Below, one piece after another: positions 34,543 to 41,751 of a stretch of DNA of 48,873 nt. The DNA lies in the NCBI GenBank assembly GCA_026982665.1, contig JALSGQ010000111.1:1-48873 (forward strand), given 5' to 3'. A program made the translations under genes and the position numbers. The notes beneath the pieces are model-generated. The model was not told the DNA's origin. It was given only the letters and a program-made list of their open reading frames with translations, and did not search any database. This DNA comes from Hyphomicrobiales bacterium (GTDB taxonomy: Bacteria; Pseudomonadota; Alphaproteobacteria; Rhizobiales; Aestuariivirgaceae). The stretch's first letter is position 1. Every line of letters begins with the position of its first letter.

Positions 34543-35451
34543 TTGACGAAGAACCTCCGGGATGATCAGCCCGCAAGCGCCTTCAAGGAAAGCGCCGCGC
34601 TGGTGCGGGCCGAAAGCCTCGATGCATGGCTGAGCACGCTGCTGGCCCCGGCATTGGCGCGCCCGGCATTGCTGGGCGCATGGGCGCTGGCGCTGGAAGT
34701 GGCGCGGCTGCCATGGCGCCTGCACGAGCCGCTGCTGGCCCGCATGCGGGCAGAATGGTGGCGCGAGGCCCTGCTGGCCCTGCATGCGCAAACACGGCAG
34801 GAAGCATCCGTGGCAGCGCGGCATGGGAAGCATGAAACGCTGCCGCCAGCCCTGCAACTGCTGGCCGGCTCCCTTGCCGGCACGGCGCGGCCAGGTGGGG
34901 CAGGGGAAAGCCCGATGGGCCCGATGGCCGGGAATGGCCCGCGCCATGCCGGGCAGGTGGATGCACAGGCGCTGGCGGAAGCCATTGCCCGCCTTGCCCT
35001 GCTGGCGGACACTGCCCTTGCCGATGCACAAGAGGCCGAGGCATTTGCCCGCGAAAGCTTCACCCCGTTGCTGCGCGCCCTGTGCAGCTGCCTTGATGCC
35101 ACCGCCACGCGTGCCCTGAAAGAGGAAGACTTGCAGCAGCTGGCAACGGCTTTCGGCATTGCCTTCCTGCTGCGGCGGCTGCCCCATCCGCGCCTTGCCA
35201 TGCCCGCCCCGCTGCTGCCGGAACAGGCCGCACAGCCACTGGCCGGCAAGGCGCTCGATGCCTACGGGCAGGCGCGGCGCAGGCGCTGGCCACGCCGCCT
35301 GCTGCCGGCATTGTGGCCCGTTTCGTTGCACCTGCACTGGCTGCAACAGGCGCGGCAGGCGTCCGGTTTTCCCGCCACGCCCGTGCCAGCGCCATCGCAG
35401 CTGCGCCGCCAGCTGCGGCTGAGCGCGCTGTATCTGCGCGGTGCACTATAG
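34543..35451 (+). CDS. Squalene/phytoene synthase-family protein (NDUFAF6-like)
   Basis: The 302-residue protein resembles the squalene/phytoene synthase fold, with the segment RLPWRLHEPLLARMRAEWWREAL near residue 55 and helical blocks to the end. The two Asp-rich catalytic motifs of true synthases are not seen, matching the NDUFAF6 branch, whose mitochondrial member assists complex I assembly. Its place directly after the NDUFAF3-like gene strengthens that reading. The start is problematic: the only early start in frame is TTG at 34543, while an ATG overlapping the previous stop is out of frame. The C-terminal half is rich in Arg. A leftward-oriented terminator lies about 50 bases downstream. 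Confidence 0.78.
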   Translation: MTKNLRDDQPASAFKESAALVRAESLDAWLSTLLAPALARPALLGAWALALEVARLPWRLHEPLLARMRAEWWREALLALHAQTRQEASVAARHGKHETLPPALQLLAGSLAGTARPGGAGESPMGPMAGNGPRHAGQVDAQALAEAIARLALLADTALADAQEAEAFARESFTPLLRALCSCLDATATRALKEEDLQQLATAFGIAFLLRRLPHPRLAMPAPLLPEQAAQPLAGKALDAYGQARRRRWPRRLLPALWPVSLHLHWLQQARQASGFPATPVPAPSQLRRQLRLSALYLRGAL

Positions 35452-35503
35452 GCCCTGGATTGCCGTGAAACCTGCTGGCAACTCTCCGCCTGCATGCAGA
35501 AAA

Positions 35504-35531
35504 CCCCGCCGGAGCAGGGGCACCGGCGGGG
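35504..35531 (-). terminator. Rho-independent terminator for the leftward peroxiredoxin transcript
   Basis: CCCCGCCGG (35504-35512) pairs perfectly with CCGGCGGGG (35523-35531). Read leftward, the stem is followed by TTTTC, giving a typical intrinsic terminator about 190 bases beyond the peroxiredoxin stop. Rightward no T-run follows. Confidence 0.65.
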
Positions 35532-35540
35532 CGGAGAAAA

Positions 35541-35591
35541 CACGGCTGCCACGCATGGGGAGAATGGGGAGGAAGGTGCGCGGCAGCCGTG
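35541..35591. repeat. 10-bp inverted repeat with 31-base spacer
   Basis: CACGGCTGCC (35541-35550) and GGCAGCCGTG (35582-35591) are perfectly complementary. The spacer is purine rich (ATGGGGAGAATGGGGAGG). It is one of three consecutive stem-loops in this 270-base intergenic space. Confidence 0.6.
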
Positions 35592-35655
35592 TCCGGGGGC
35601 ATCTGGCGGGCGGGCGGCAGAGGATGCTGCCCTCTTGACTTTCCGCCCGCCGCTT

Positions 35656-35695
35656 GCGGGGCCGGTGCCCTGTCAGCGCATGGCGCCGGCCCCGC
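35656..35695. repeat. 10-bp GC-rich inverted repeat next to the peroxiredoxin stop
   Basis: GCGGGGCCGG (35656-35665) and CCGGCCCCGC (35686-35695) are perfectly complementary around a 20-base loop, 26 bases beyond the peroxiredoxin stop. It lacks a T-run and may protect the 3' end of that transcript. Confidence 0.6.
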
Positions 35696-35721
35696 ATGTG
35701 GGTTCACGTTCGTGCGTGGTG

Positions 35722-36402
35722 TCAGACGGCAGCCTTGCGGGTTACGAAATACCAGTCCTTCACCTCCGCATCGCTCATCTGCAGGCGCTTCTCCGCCTCA
35801 TCCACGGTGGCCGGCGGCGGCACGATGACCGGATCACCCGGCTGCCAGCCCTCCGGCGTGGCCACCTTGTACTTGTCCGAGGTCTGCAGCGCCTTCACCA
35901 GCCGCAGGATCTCGTCGATGGAGCGGCCGTTGGTCATCGGGTAGTAGACCATCGCCCGCAGAATGCCCTCCGGGTCGATGACGAAGGTGGCACGCACCGC
36001 CGAGGTATCCGCCGCGCCGGGGTGGATCATGCCATAGGCCTTCGCCACCTCCATCTTCAGGTCGGCGATGATGGGGAAGGGAATGTCGATGCCGAACTTC
36101 TCCTTGATGTTGCGCACCCAGGCGATGTGCGAATAGTTGGAGTCGATGGACAGGCCCAGCAGCTCGGTGTTGATGGCCTTGAAGTCCTCCGCGCGGCGGG
36201 CGAAGGCCATGAACTCCGTGGTGCACACGGGCGTGAAGTCCGCCGGGTGCGAGAACAGCACCAGCCACTTGCCGCGATAGTCGGAAAGGGACTTCTCGCC
36301 GTGGGTGGTGGGGGCGGTGAAGTCCGGTGCCGGCTCGTTCAGCCGCGGAAAGGCCGGTGCAGTGGCGGTTTCGACATTGGCATCGTTGTTTTCGGTGCTC
36401 AT
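35722..36402 (-). CDS. Peroxiredoxin, 1-Cys/Prx6-type
   Basis: The 226-residue protein reduces hydrogen peroxide and organic hydroperoxides. The peroxidatic motif is SHPADFTPVCTTEF with C60; no other cysteine occurs, so resolution must use an external thiol, as in 1-Cys Prx6 enzymes. The extended C-terminal domain (LVKALQTSDKYKVATPEGWQPGD) is typical of the Prx6 class. The start at MSTENNDAN has CAGGGAG upstream. It diverges from a DUF3365 haem protein, and its promoter overlaps three TTAGAA-type half-sites, pointing to peroxide- or iron-responsive control by a Fur-family regulator. Three hairpins lie downstream. Confidence 0.93.
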   Translation of the reverse strand: MSTENNDANVETATAPAFPRLNEPAPDFTAPTTHGEKSLSDYRGKWLVLFSHPADFTPVCTTEFMAFARRAEDFKAINTELLGLSIDSNYSHIAWVRNIKEKFGIDIPFPIIADLKMEVAKAYGMIHPGAADTSAVRATFVIDPEGILRAMVYYPMTNGRSIDEILRLVKALQTSDKYKVATPEGWQPGDPVIVPPPATVDEAEKRLQMSDAEVKDWYFVTRKAAV

Positions 36403-36702
36403 GAGTCGTGCTCCCTGAATGGATGTTTGGGTTGTCGTTGAGGTAATCGAAACAGGTTGGCGTGATGGGATGTCCATCACTCGTTTATTAGAATAGTTCT
36501 AATGTTAGAAATGTCGAATGTTTTTTGCGGCTTTTGCCTTGACAAATTGTCGCAGGTGCCATGCCATGCTGGCGGGCAACCTTGTATCGCCCCGTTCTCC
36601 GGATAGGGAAGGGGCAGCCGCTGCACGGGCCGTGCTTGTCAGCGGCTGGCGAACAACGGGAACGGAAATGAACAACCGGGACGGAAAGAGGAGGATGGAT
36701 CG
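36403..36702. other. Divergent promoter region, peroxiredoxin and DUF3365 genes
   Basis: This 300-base AT-richer spacer holds the peroxiredoxin promoter with its operator (36488-36518). Rightward, TTGACA at 36539-36544 is a consensus -35 element overlapping the dyad GACAA-A-TTGTC (36541-36551); the matching -10 (TGCCAT at 36562) is poor. The rest, 36570-36700, shows nothing recognisable except a GGAAAGAGGAGGAT ribosome binding region before 36703. Confidence 0.5.
36488..36518 (-). promoter_or_regulatory. Peroxiredoxin promoter with overlapping TTAGAA-type palindromes
   Basis: Leftward, TTCGAC (complement of 36513-36518) and TATTCT (complement of 36490-36495) are separated by 17 bases, a plausible -35/-10 pair. 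Over it lie three half-sites: TTAGAA at 36488-36493, TTCTAA at 36497-36502 and TTAGAA at 36505-36510. The first two form the palindrome TTAGAA-N3-TTCTAA, which resembles the iron control element of Irr, a Fur-family regulator; the last two form TTCTAA-N2-TTAGAA. Occupancy would cover the -10 and spacer, implying repression. Confidence 0.55.
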
Positions 36703-37323
36703 ATGAAGCGTATTGCGGGCACGGGGCTGCTCACGGCCGCGGCGCTGGCGCTGATGGTTGCACTGCCGGCACAGGCGGGCAGCCACGGCGGTGGCAAGGC
36801 GATGAAGGCCGGAGCCGATGCCGAGGTGCAGCAGCTCGCCACCGAGGCGAAGCAGATCGTCAAGGGCTTCTTCACCGAGCTGAAGGGCACGCTGGTGGGA
36901 GCGATGAAGAAGGACGGCCCCGCCGGTGCTGTGGACGTGTGTGCGAAGAAGGCGCACGAGATCACCCTGCGCCACAACCGCGACGGCTGGGAGGTGGGGC
37001 GCACCGCGCTGAAGCTGCGCAACCCCAACAACGCGCCCGATGCGTGGGAGAAGGCGGTGCTGGAGGAGTTCGAGCAGAAGATCGCCGCCGGCGCAGACCC
37101 GAAGAAGCTGGCGAAGGCCGAAATCGTCGAGCAGGATGGCAGGAAGGTCTTCCGTTTCATGAAGGCCATTCCCACCGGCAAGCCATGCCTGACCTGCCAT
37201 GGCGACAAGGTGGACCCGGCCCTGCTGCAGAAGATCCGCAGCTATTATCCGGATGATCAGGCCACCGGTTTCACGCTCGGCCAGCTGCGCGGTGCCTTCA
37301 CCCTCAGCAAGCCGCTGAACTGA
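36703..37323 (+). CDS. Periplasmic DUF3365 (Tll0287-like) haem protein
   Basis: The 206-residue protein has a signal peptide (MKRIAGTGLLTAAALALMV, cut after AQA) and a DUF3365 domain, the Tll0287-like fold related to PAS-type haem sensors. A c-type haem site CLTCH is at residues 162-166, near the end as in the family. The segment DVCAKKAHEITLRH contains an additional Cys/His, and NRDGWEVGRTALKLRNPNNAPD is a characteristic family block. The ATG has GAGGAGG upstream. It should be a small soluble periplasmic redox or ligand-sensing protein. It diverges from the peroxiredoxin gene; recQ starts 82 bases downstream and is unlikely to be functionally related. Confidence 0.88.
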   Translation: MKRIAGTGLLTAAALALMVALPAQAGSHGGGKAMKAGADAEVQQLATEAKQIVKGFFTELKGTLVGAMKKDGPAGAVDVCAKKAHEITLRHNRDGWEVGRTALKLRNPNNAPDAWEKAVLEEFEQKIAAGADPKKLAKAEIVEQDGRKVFRFMKAIPTGKPCLTCHGDKVDPALLQKIRSYYPDDQATGFTLGQLRGAFTLSKPLN

Positions 37324-37405
37324 TCCGGCGCAGGGCCGATGACGGGTTTTTGATGGCAGGCCCGCCGCTCTTGTGCAGCGGCGGGCCTTGTGCATTCTTC
37401 TGGGC

Positions 37406-39289
37406 ATGCAGGAGCGGGAGGAGAATCGGCAGAAGGAGCAACGGGAACCTCTGCAACAGGGCAGCCTGCAGCAGGCGCGGGCATTGTTGCGGGAGGTCTT
37501 CGGCCATGACGATTTCCGCCCCCTGCAGGCGGACATCGTGCAGGCGCTGCTGGCCGGGCGCGACGTGCTGGCGCTGATGCCCACCGGCGGCGGCAAGTCG
37601 CTGTGCTACCAGCTTCCGGCCATGGTGCGGCCGGGCTGCGGCATCGTCGTCTCGCCGCTCATCGCCCTGATGGAGGACCAGGTGCTGGCCCTGCGCGAGG
37701 CCGGGGTGCGCGCCGCCTTCCTCAACTCCACCCTGTCGTGGGAGGAGGTGCGCGAGGTGCAGGACGCGCTGCGCCGTGGCGCGCTCGACCTGCTCTACAT
37801 GGCCCCGGAGCGCCTGCTGCAGGAGCGCACGCTCGACCTTCTGCAATCGGCAGACATTGCCCTGTTCGCCATCGACGAGGCGCACTGCGTGTCGCAATGG
37901 GGGCATGACTTTCGGCCCGAATACCGCCAGCTGGGCATGCTGGCGGAGCAGTTTCCCGGTGTGCCGCGCATTGCGCTCACTGCCACCGCCGATGAACGCA
38001 CCCGCCGCGACATCGTGCATCAATTGCATCTGCAGGAAGCCGAAACCTTCATTGCCTCCTTCGACCGGCCCAACATCCATTACACCATTGCCGGCGAGGG
38101 CGGCGGCAAGACGGCGCTTTTGCGCTTCATCGAGCAGATGCGGGGGCAGGGCTCGGGCATCGTCTATTGCCTGTCGCGCCGGCAGGTGGAGGAAACGGCG
38201 GAGTGGCTGCGCGGCAAGGGCATCGACGCGCTGGCCTATCACGCTGGCCTGCCGGCGCATGAACGGGCGGCGCGCCAGCATCGCTTCACCCACGGCGACG
38301 GCGTGGTGATGGTGGCCACCATTGCCTTTGGCCTTGGCATCGACAAGCCGGACGTGCGCTTCGTGGCGCATCTCTCCCTGCCGCGCTCCATCGAGAGCTA
38401 TTACCAGGAGACGGGGCGGGCCGGGCGCGATGGCGGCCCGGCGAAGGCGTGGATGACCTATTCCATGCGCGACGTGGTGCTGCACCGCCGCTTCATCGAC
38501 GAGAGCGAGGCGGACGAGGACTACAAGCGCATTCAGCGCGCCAAGCTCGATGCACTGGTGGCGCTGGCCGAAACCACGCAGTGCCGCCGCCAGGCGTTGC
38601 TGGCCTATTTCGGCGAGGAGCTGGCCGAGCCATGCGGCAATTGCGACAACTGCAACCACCCGCCCGAGGCCGAGGACATGACCGTGGCGGCACAGAAGGC
38701 GCTGTCCTGCGTCTATCGCACCGGCGCGCGCTTCGGCGCGGCGCACCTGGTGGACGTGCTGCTGGGAAATGACACGGAGAAGGTGCGCCGCTTCGGCCAT
38801 GACAGGGTAAGCACTTTCGGCATTGGCGAGGAGCTGAACGCCGCCGGCTGGCGGCAGCTCTATCGCCAGCTGGTGATCCACGGTGCGTTGAGTGTTGATG
38901 ACGAGGCCTACGGCGCATTGCGGCTGACGGAGAAGGCCTGGCGCATCATGCGCGGCGAGGAAGCGTTCCTCATGCGCCGCTTGCCACGCCCTGCGCGCCG
39001 CCGCCGTGCGGCAGAGCGCGAAGCGGCGTTGCCCGCGGGCGTGGACGAGGCACTGTTCATGCGGCTGAAGGAATGGCGGCTGGCAGAGGCCCGCGAACGC
39101 GGCATACCACCCTACATCATCTTCCATGATTCGGTGCTGATGGACATTGCCGCCCTCACCCCGCGCACCCGGCAGTCGCTGGCCACCATTGACGGCATCG
39201 GCGAGAAGAAGCTGGAACTTTACGGCGATGCCGTGCTCGACCTCGTGCGGGAGCACCTGCGACAGGCAGATGCAAGCGGCACGGTATGA
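37406..39289 (+). CDS. recQ: ATP-dependent DNA helicase RecQ
   Basis: RecQ unwinds DNA 3' to 5' in recombination and fork repair. The 627-residue protein has motif I in [16 protein letters not shown], motif II in [21 protein letters not shown]-equivalent LTATAD, and motif VI in [12 protein letters not shown]. The RecQ zinc site is present ([12 protein letters not shown] with CGNCDNC), then the RQC winged helix and a C-terminal HRDC domain ([14 protein letters not shown]-like [20 protein letters not shown]). The order and length match RecQ of E. coli. The ATG at 37406 is chosen; a GTG/ATG start at 37373 is possible. The stop codon lies in a tandem 10-base duplication. Confidence 0.97.
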   Translation: MQEREENRQKEQREPLQQGSLQQARALLREVFGHDDFRPLQADIVQALLAGRDVLALMPTGGGKSLCYQLPAMVRPGCGIVVSPLIALMEDQVLALREAGVRAAFLNSTLSWEEVREVQDALRRGALDLLYMAPERLLQERTLDLLQSADIALFAIDEAHCVSQWGHDFRPEYRQLGMLAEQFPGVPRIALTATADERTRRDIVHQLHLQEAETFIASFDRPNIHYTIAGEGGGKTALLRFIEQMRGQGSGIVYCLSRRQVEETAEWLRGKGIDALAYHAGLPAHERAARQHRFTHGDGVVMVATIAFGLGIDKPDVRFVAHLSLPRSIESYYQETGRAGRDGGPAKAWMTYSMRDVVLHRRFIDESEADEDYKRIQRAKLDALVALAETTQCRRQALLAYFGEELAEPCGNCDNCNHPPEAEDMTVAAQKALSCVYRTGARFGAAHLVDVLLGNDTEKVRRFGHDRVSTFGIGEELNAAGWRQLYRQLVIHGALSVDDEAYGALRLTEKAWRIMRGEEAFLMRRLPRPARRRRAAEREAALPAGVDEALFMRLKEWRLAEARERGIPPYIIFHDSVLMDIAALTPRTRQSLATIDGIGEKKLELYGDAVLDLVREHLRQADASGTV

Positions 39290-39299
39290 CACGGTATGA
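39280..39299 (+). repeat. Tandem duplication at the recQ stop codon
   Basis: CACGGTATGA occurs twice in immediate succession, at 39280-39289 and 39290-39299. The first copy contains the recQ stop codon, so the second is untranslated and harmless. It looks like a recent replication slippage. Confidence 0.8.
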
Positions 39300-39313
39300 A
39301 TCGCCGCCGGCCC

Positions 39314-40741
39314 TCAGCCGGATGCCGCTGCCCGGCGAAACAGCAGGATGCGCCGCAGCACTTCCGCGTTCATGATTATCGCGATAATGGCCAGTGCCAG
39401 CAGTGGCATGTTCAGCAGGGCACCGAGCATGATGAGGAACACCCGCACATCGCGTCCCAGCCGGAAGCGCTGCACCGCCGCCGCGCCCAGCCGTTGCCGC
39501 ATCAGCCCGTCATACTTGTCGGCCGTATAGCTGTTCACGAAGCTGCCGATAATGGCCAGGAAGCCCCACAGCATGGCCGTGCCGTCCAGCCCGTTGCCAC
39601 TGGTGGCGGCAGCGGCATGCCACGCCAGCCCGAACAGCAGGGCGGCGTCGGCGTAGCGGTCCAGCACCGCATCCAGCCAGCCGCCGAATTCGCTGCGCTG
39701 GTATTTCAGGCGGGCTATTTCGCCATCACAACCATCAATGATGGAGGAGACTTGCGCCAGCAGCCCGCCCAGCGCCAGCCACAGCCAGCCGGGCTGCGCC
39801 ATCAGCCAGGCGGCAAACAGCGCCAGCGCGAAGGAGAACAGCGTGATCTGGTTCGGCGTTATCGGCCAGCGCGAGAGAAAGCGCGAGATCAGGCGCGACA
39901 ATGGCCGGTTGATATGGCGCGAGATCGGGCCATCATGCGCCTTGCCGCGTTCCTGTGCCAGTAACCGCCGTTCGGCTTCCTGCAACGCTTCCGGCGTGTC
40001 CACGTCCAGCCACCAGCCACCCTCGATGCGCCCGGCCAGCGCCTTGTGCCGCTGCGCCAGCAGGCGCATGGCGTCCGACAGGCCGTGTTGCCCTGCCGCT
40101 GCCGCCTCTTCCAGCGCCTCCAGCAGCCCGAAGGTGCACAGGAACAGCCCCGTGTCCACCGCCTGCCAGCCGAAGATGTCCTTGCCGATGTCGAGGATAT
40201 GCAGTTCGCCATCCCGCTTGTGCAGCCGCACGCGGGTGGCATCCTGCGGGTCGAACAGCCGATCCAGCCGATAGTCCACCGCCAGCCGCACCGCGCCATC
40301 CGGCAGTGGCCGCTGCAACAACGCCTGCGCCACCGCGCCATGAAACAGGTGATCCGTCATCGCCAGCCAGAAGCGCGCACCGGCATCCGGCAGGTGCTCT
40401 CGCAGCCGGCGAATGGCCACTCGCGCGCTTTCGCCATTGCCGCGCTCCCAGTCTGGCACCTCCACGCAATCCACCACCACGCCATGACGCTGCGCGATCT
40501 GCCGGAAGTGCGATTGCACCTCCGCTGCCCGATACCCCACCGCGACGGTGATGTGCTCCACGCCCAGCGAACGGAAGAACAGCACCGCCCGTTCCGCCAG
40601 CGTCAGGCCCAGCACCGGCGTCAGCGGCTTGGGCCTGCCGGCGGCAGCGCGCAGCCGCGAGCCGGCACCCGCTGCCAACAGCACGGCATGGCGCGGAGGA
40701 TTTTGGGACAATGCTTGCGAAACGCCGTTTTTCTCCTGCAT
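39314..40741 (-). CDS. Bifunctional CTP:inositol-1-phosphate cytidylyltransferase / di-myo-inositol-phosphate phosphate synthase-like protein
   Basis: Two domains are fused in 475 residues. Residues about 17-255 are a nucleotidyltransferase with AVLLAAGAGSRLRAAAGRPKPLTP, plus LAMTDHLFHG, VDTGLFLC and GGWWLDVDTPEAL, which recall archaeal inositol-1-phosphate cytidylyltransferase. Residues about 280-465 are a polytopic CDP-alcohol phosphotransferase with the full signature DxxDGxxAR-x8-GxxxDxxxD (DGCDGEIAR, then GGWLDAVLD), preceded by SRWPITPNQITLFSF. This fusion is the key enzyme of di-myo-inositol phosphate synthesis in hyperthermophiles. It follows the phosphatase gene by two bases and inositol-1-phosphate synthase, supporting the substrate. 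The ATG at 40741 is chosen over an upstream TTG. A phospholipid acceptor remains possible. Confidence 0.82.
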   Translation of the reverse strand: MQEKNGVSQALSQNPPRHAVLLAAGAGSRLRAAAGRPKPLTPVLGLTLAERAVLFFRSLGVEHITVAVGYRAAEVQSHFRQIAQRHGVVVDCVEVPDWERGNGESARVAIRRLREHLPDAGARFWLAMTDHLFHGAVAQALLQRPLPDGAVRLAVDYRLDRLFDPQDATRVRLHKRDGELHILDIGKDIFGWQAVDTGLFLCTFGLLEALEEAAAAGQHGLSDAMRLLAQRHKALAGRIEGGWWLDVDTPEALQEAERRLLAQERGKAHDGPISRHINRPLSRLISRFLSRWPITPNQITLFSFALALFAAWLMAQPGWLWLALGGLLAQVSSIIDGCDGEIARLKYQRSEFGGWLDAVLDRYADAALLFGLAWHAAAATSGNGLDGTAMLWGFLAIIGSFVNSYTADKYDGLMRQRLGAAAVQRFRLGRDVRVFLIMLGALLNMPLLALAIIAIIMNAEVLRRILLFRRAAASG

Positions 40742-40743
40742 TT

Positions 40744-41655
40744 TCAATAGCGTGCCCGCGAAAGTCGATTCAGGATATCATCCAGCAGTGCCTCATTGGC
40801 CGCTGCCACCAGCCCGCGGCGCTGCAGCAGGCCCCGCGGTGGTGCTGCCGGCTGCAGATGCTCGTCGATGAGCATCACCACGCCACCGGCAGCCCGCAGC
40901 AGGGCGACGGCACCCAGCCAGCTTTCCGCCGTCAGCCGCCCACGCAGGTCGATGTGCGCATCCGTCTGCCCGCGGGCGATGGCCAGCAGTGCGGCGGAAC
41001 AGCAGCCGAAACAGCGCACGCCACGCGCCTGCTGCATCACCCCGGCCAGTGCTGCGGAGGGCGCATGATGGTTCAGCTCCACGGTGATCATCGCCTCCTG
41101 CAGGCACCGTGTGCCATTGGTGCGCAGCCGCTGCCGTCGTGCGGCAGCAGCCCCGGCATCGTCCACCTGCACCTGCCACGCCGCACCTTCATCCACCACG
41201 AAAGCGCAGCCACAAGCCCCTGCGTTTCCGAGCGGACGAACGATCGCCTGCCGCACCTGCCGGAAATCCAGTGCTCCATCTGCAGGCAGCAGGGCGGCGC
41301 AGAAGTTGGACAAGCCATCCAGCGGTGCGCCGGCAGCAAAGTTGTCCGATCCGTCCACCGGATCCACCACCAGCCGTGCCTGGCAGGCGGTCTTGCCGGA
41401 AGCCGCAGGCCGGTCATCAATGCCTTCTTCCGAAAGCAGCAGCCACGGCAGCTGCCGCTGTCGCAGGAAGGCAGCAATGGCATCGTGCGCCGCCACGTCG
41501 AAGGCACGCACGGCATCGCCCTTGGCATTGCGCCCGCCGGCATGAGAGCGGGCACTGCGCCACGCTGCCTGCAGCGCCGCATCGGATAATGCCAGCAGGG
41601 TCGGCAAGGCCTCGGCATCATCCATCAGGTCAAAAGGCCGGGTATCGGCAGGCAT
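40744..41655 (-). CDS. Inositol-monophosphatase-family phosphatase
   Basis: The 303-residue protein has the family motifs LLLSEEGIDD (metal-binding Glu) and VVDPVDGSDNFAAG (DPxDGxxNF), so the fold is clear. The usual C-terminal WDxAAG motif is not seen: the matching region reads AESWLGAVALLRAAGG, so the conserved Asp that binds the second metal and orients substrate may be absent or displaced. It is the middle gene of an operon between inositol-1-phosphate synthase and the cytidylyltransferase fusion, so the likely job is dephosphorylation of inositol-1-phosphate or of the phospho-di-inositol intermediate. The ATG follows AGGA at good spacing. Activity should not be assumed without the Asp. 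Confidence 0.85.
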   Translation of the reverse strand: MPADTRPFDLMDDAEALPTLLALSDAALQAAWRSARSHAGGRNAKGDAVRAFDVAAHDAIAAFLRQRQLPWLLLSEEGIDDRPAASGKTACQARLVVDPVDGSDNFAAGAPLDGLSNFCAALLPADGALDFRQVRQAIVRPLGNAGACGCAFVVDEGAAWQVQVDDAGAAAARRQRLRTNGTRCLQEAMITVELNHHAPSAALAGVMQQARGVRCFGCCSAALLAIARGQTDAHIDLRGRLTAESWLGAVALLRAAGGVVMLIDEHLQPAAPPRGLLQRRGLVAAANEALLDDILNRLSRARY

Positions 41656-41751
41656 GGTCAGATCCTGCAATCATCCGGATCGCGCGATGGGAAGGGGAGA
41701 TGGGGCAGGGTGGGGCAGGAAGCCCTGCCACCACCCGCGCCCCCGGTGTCG

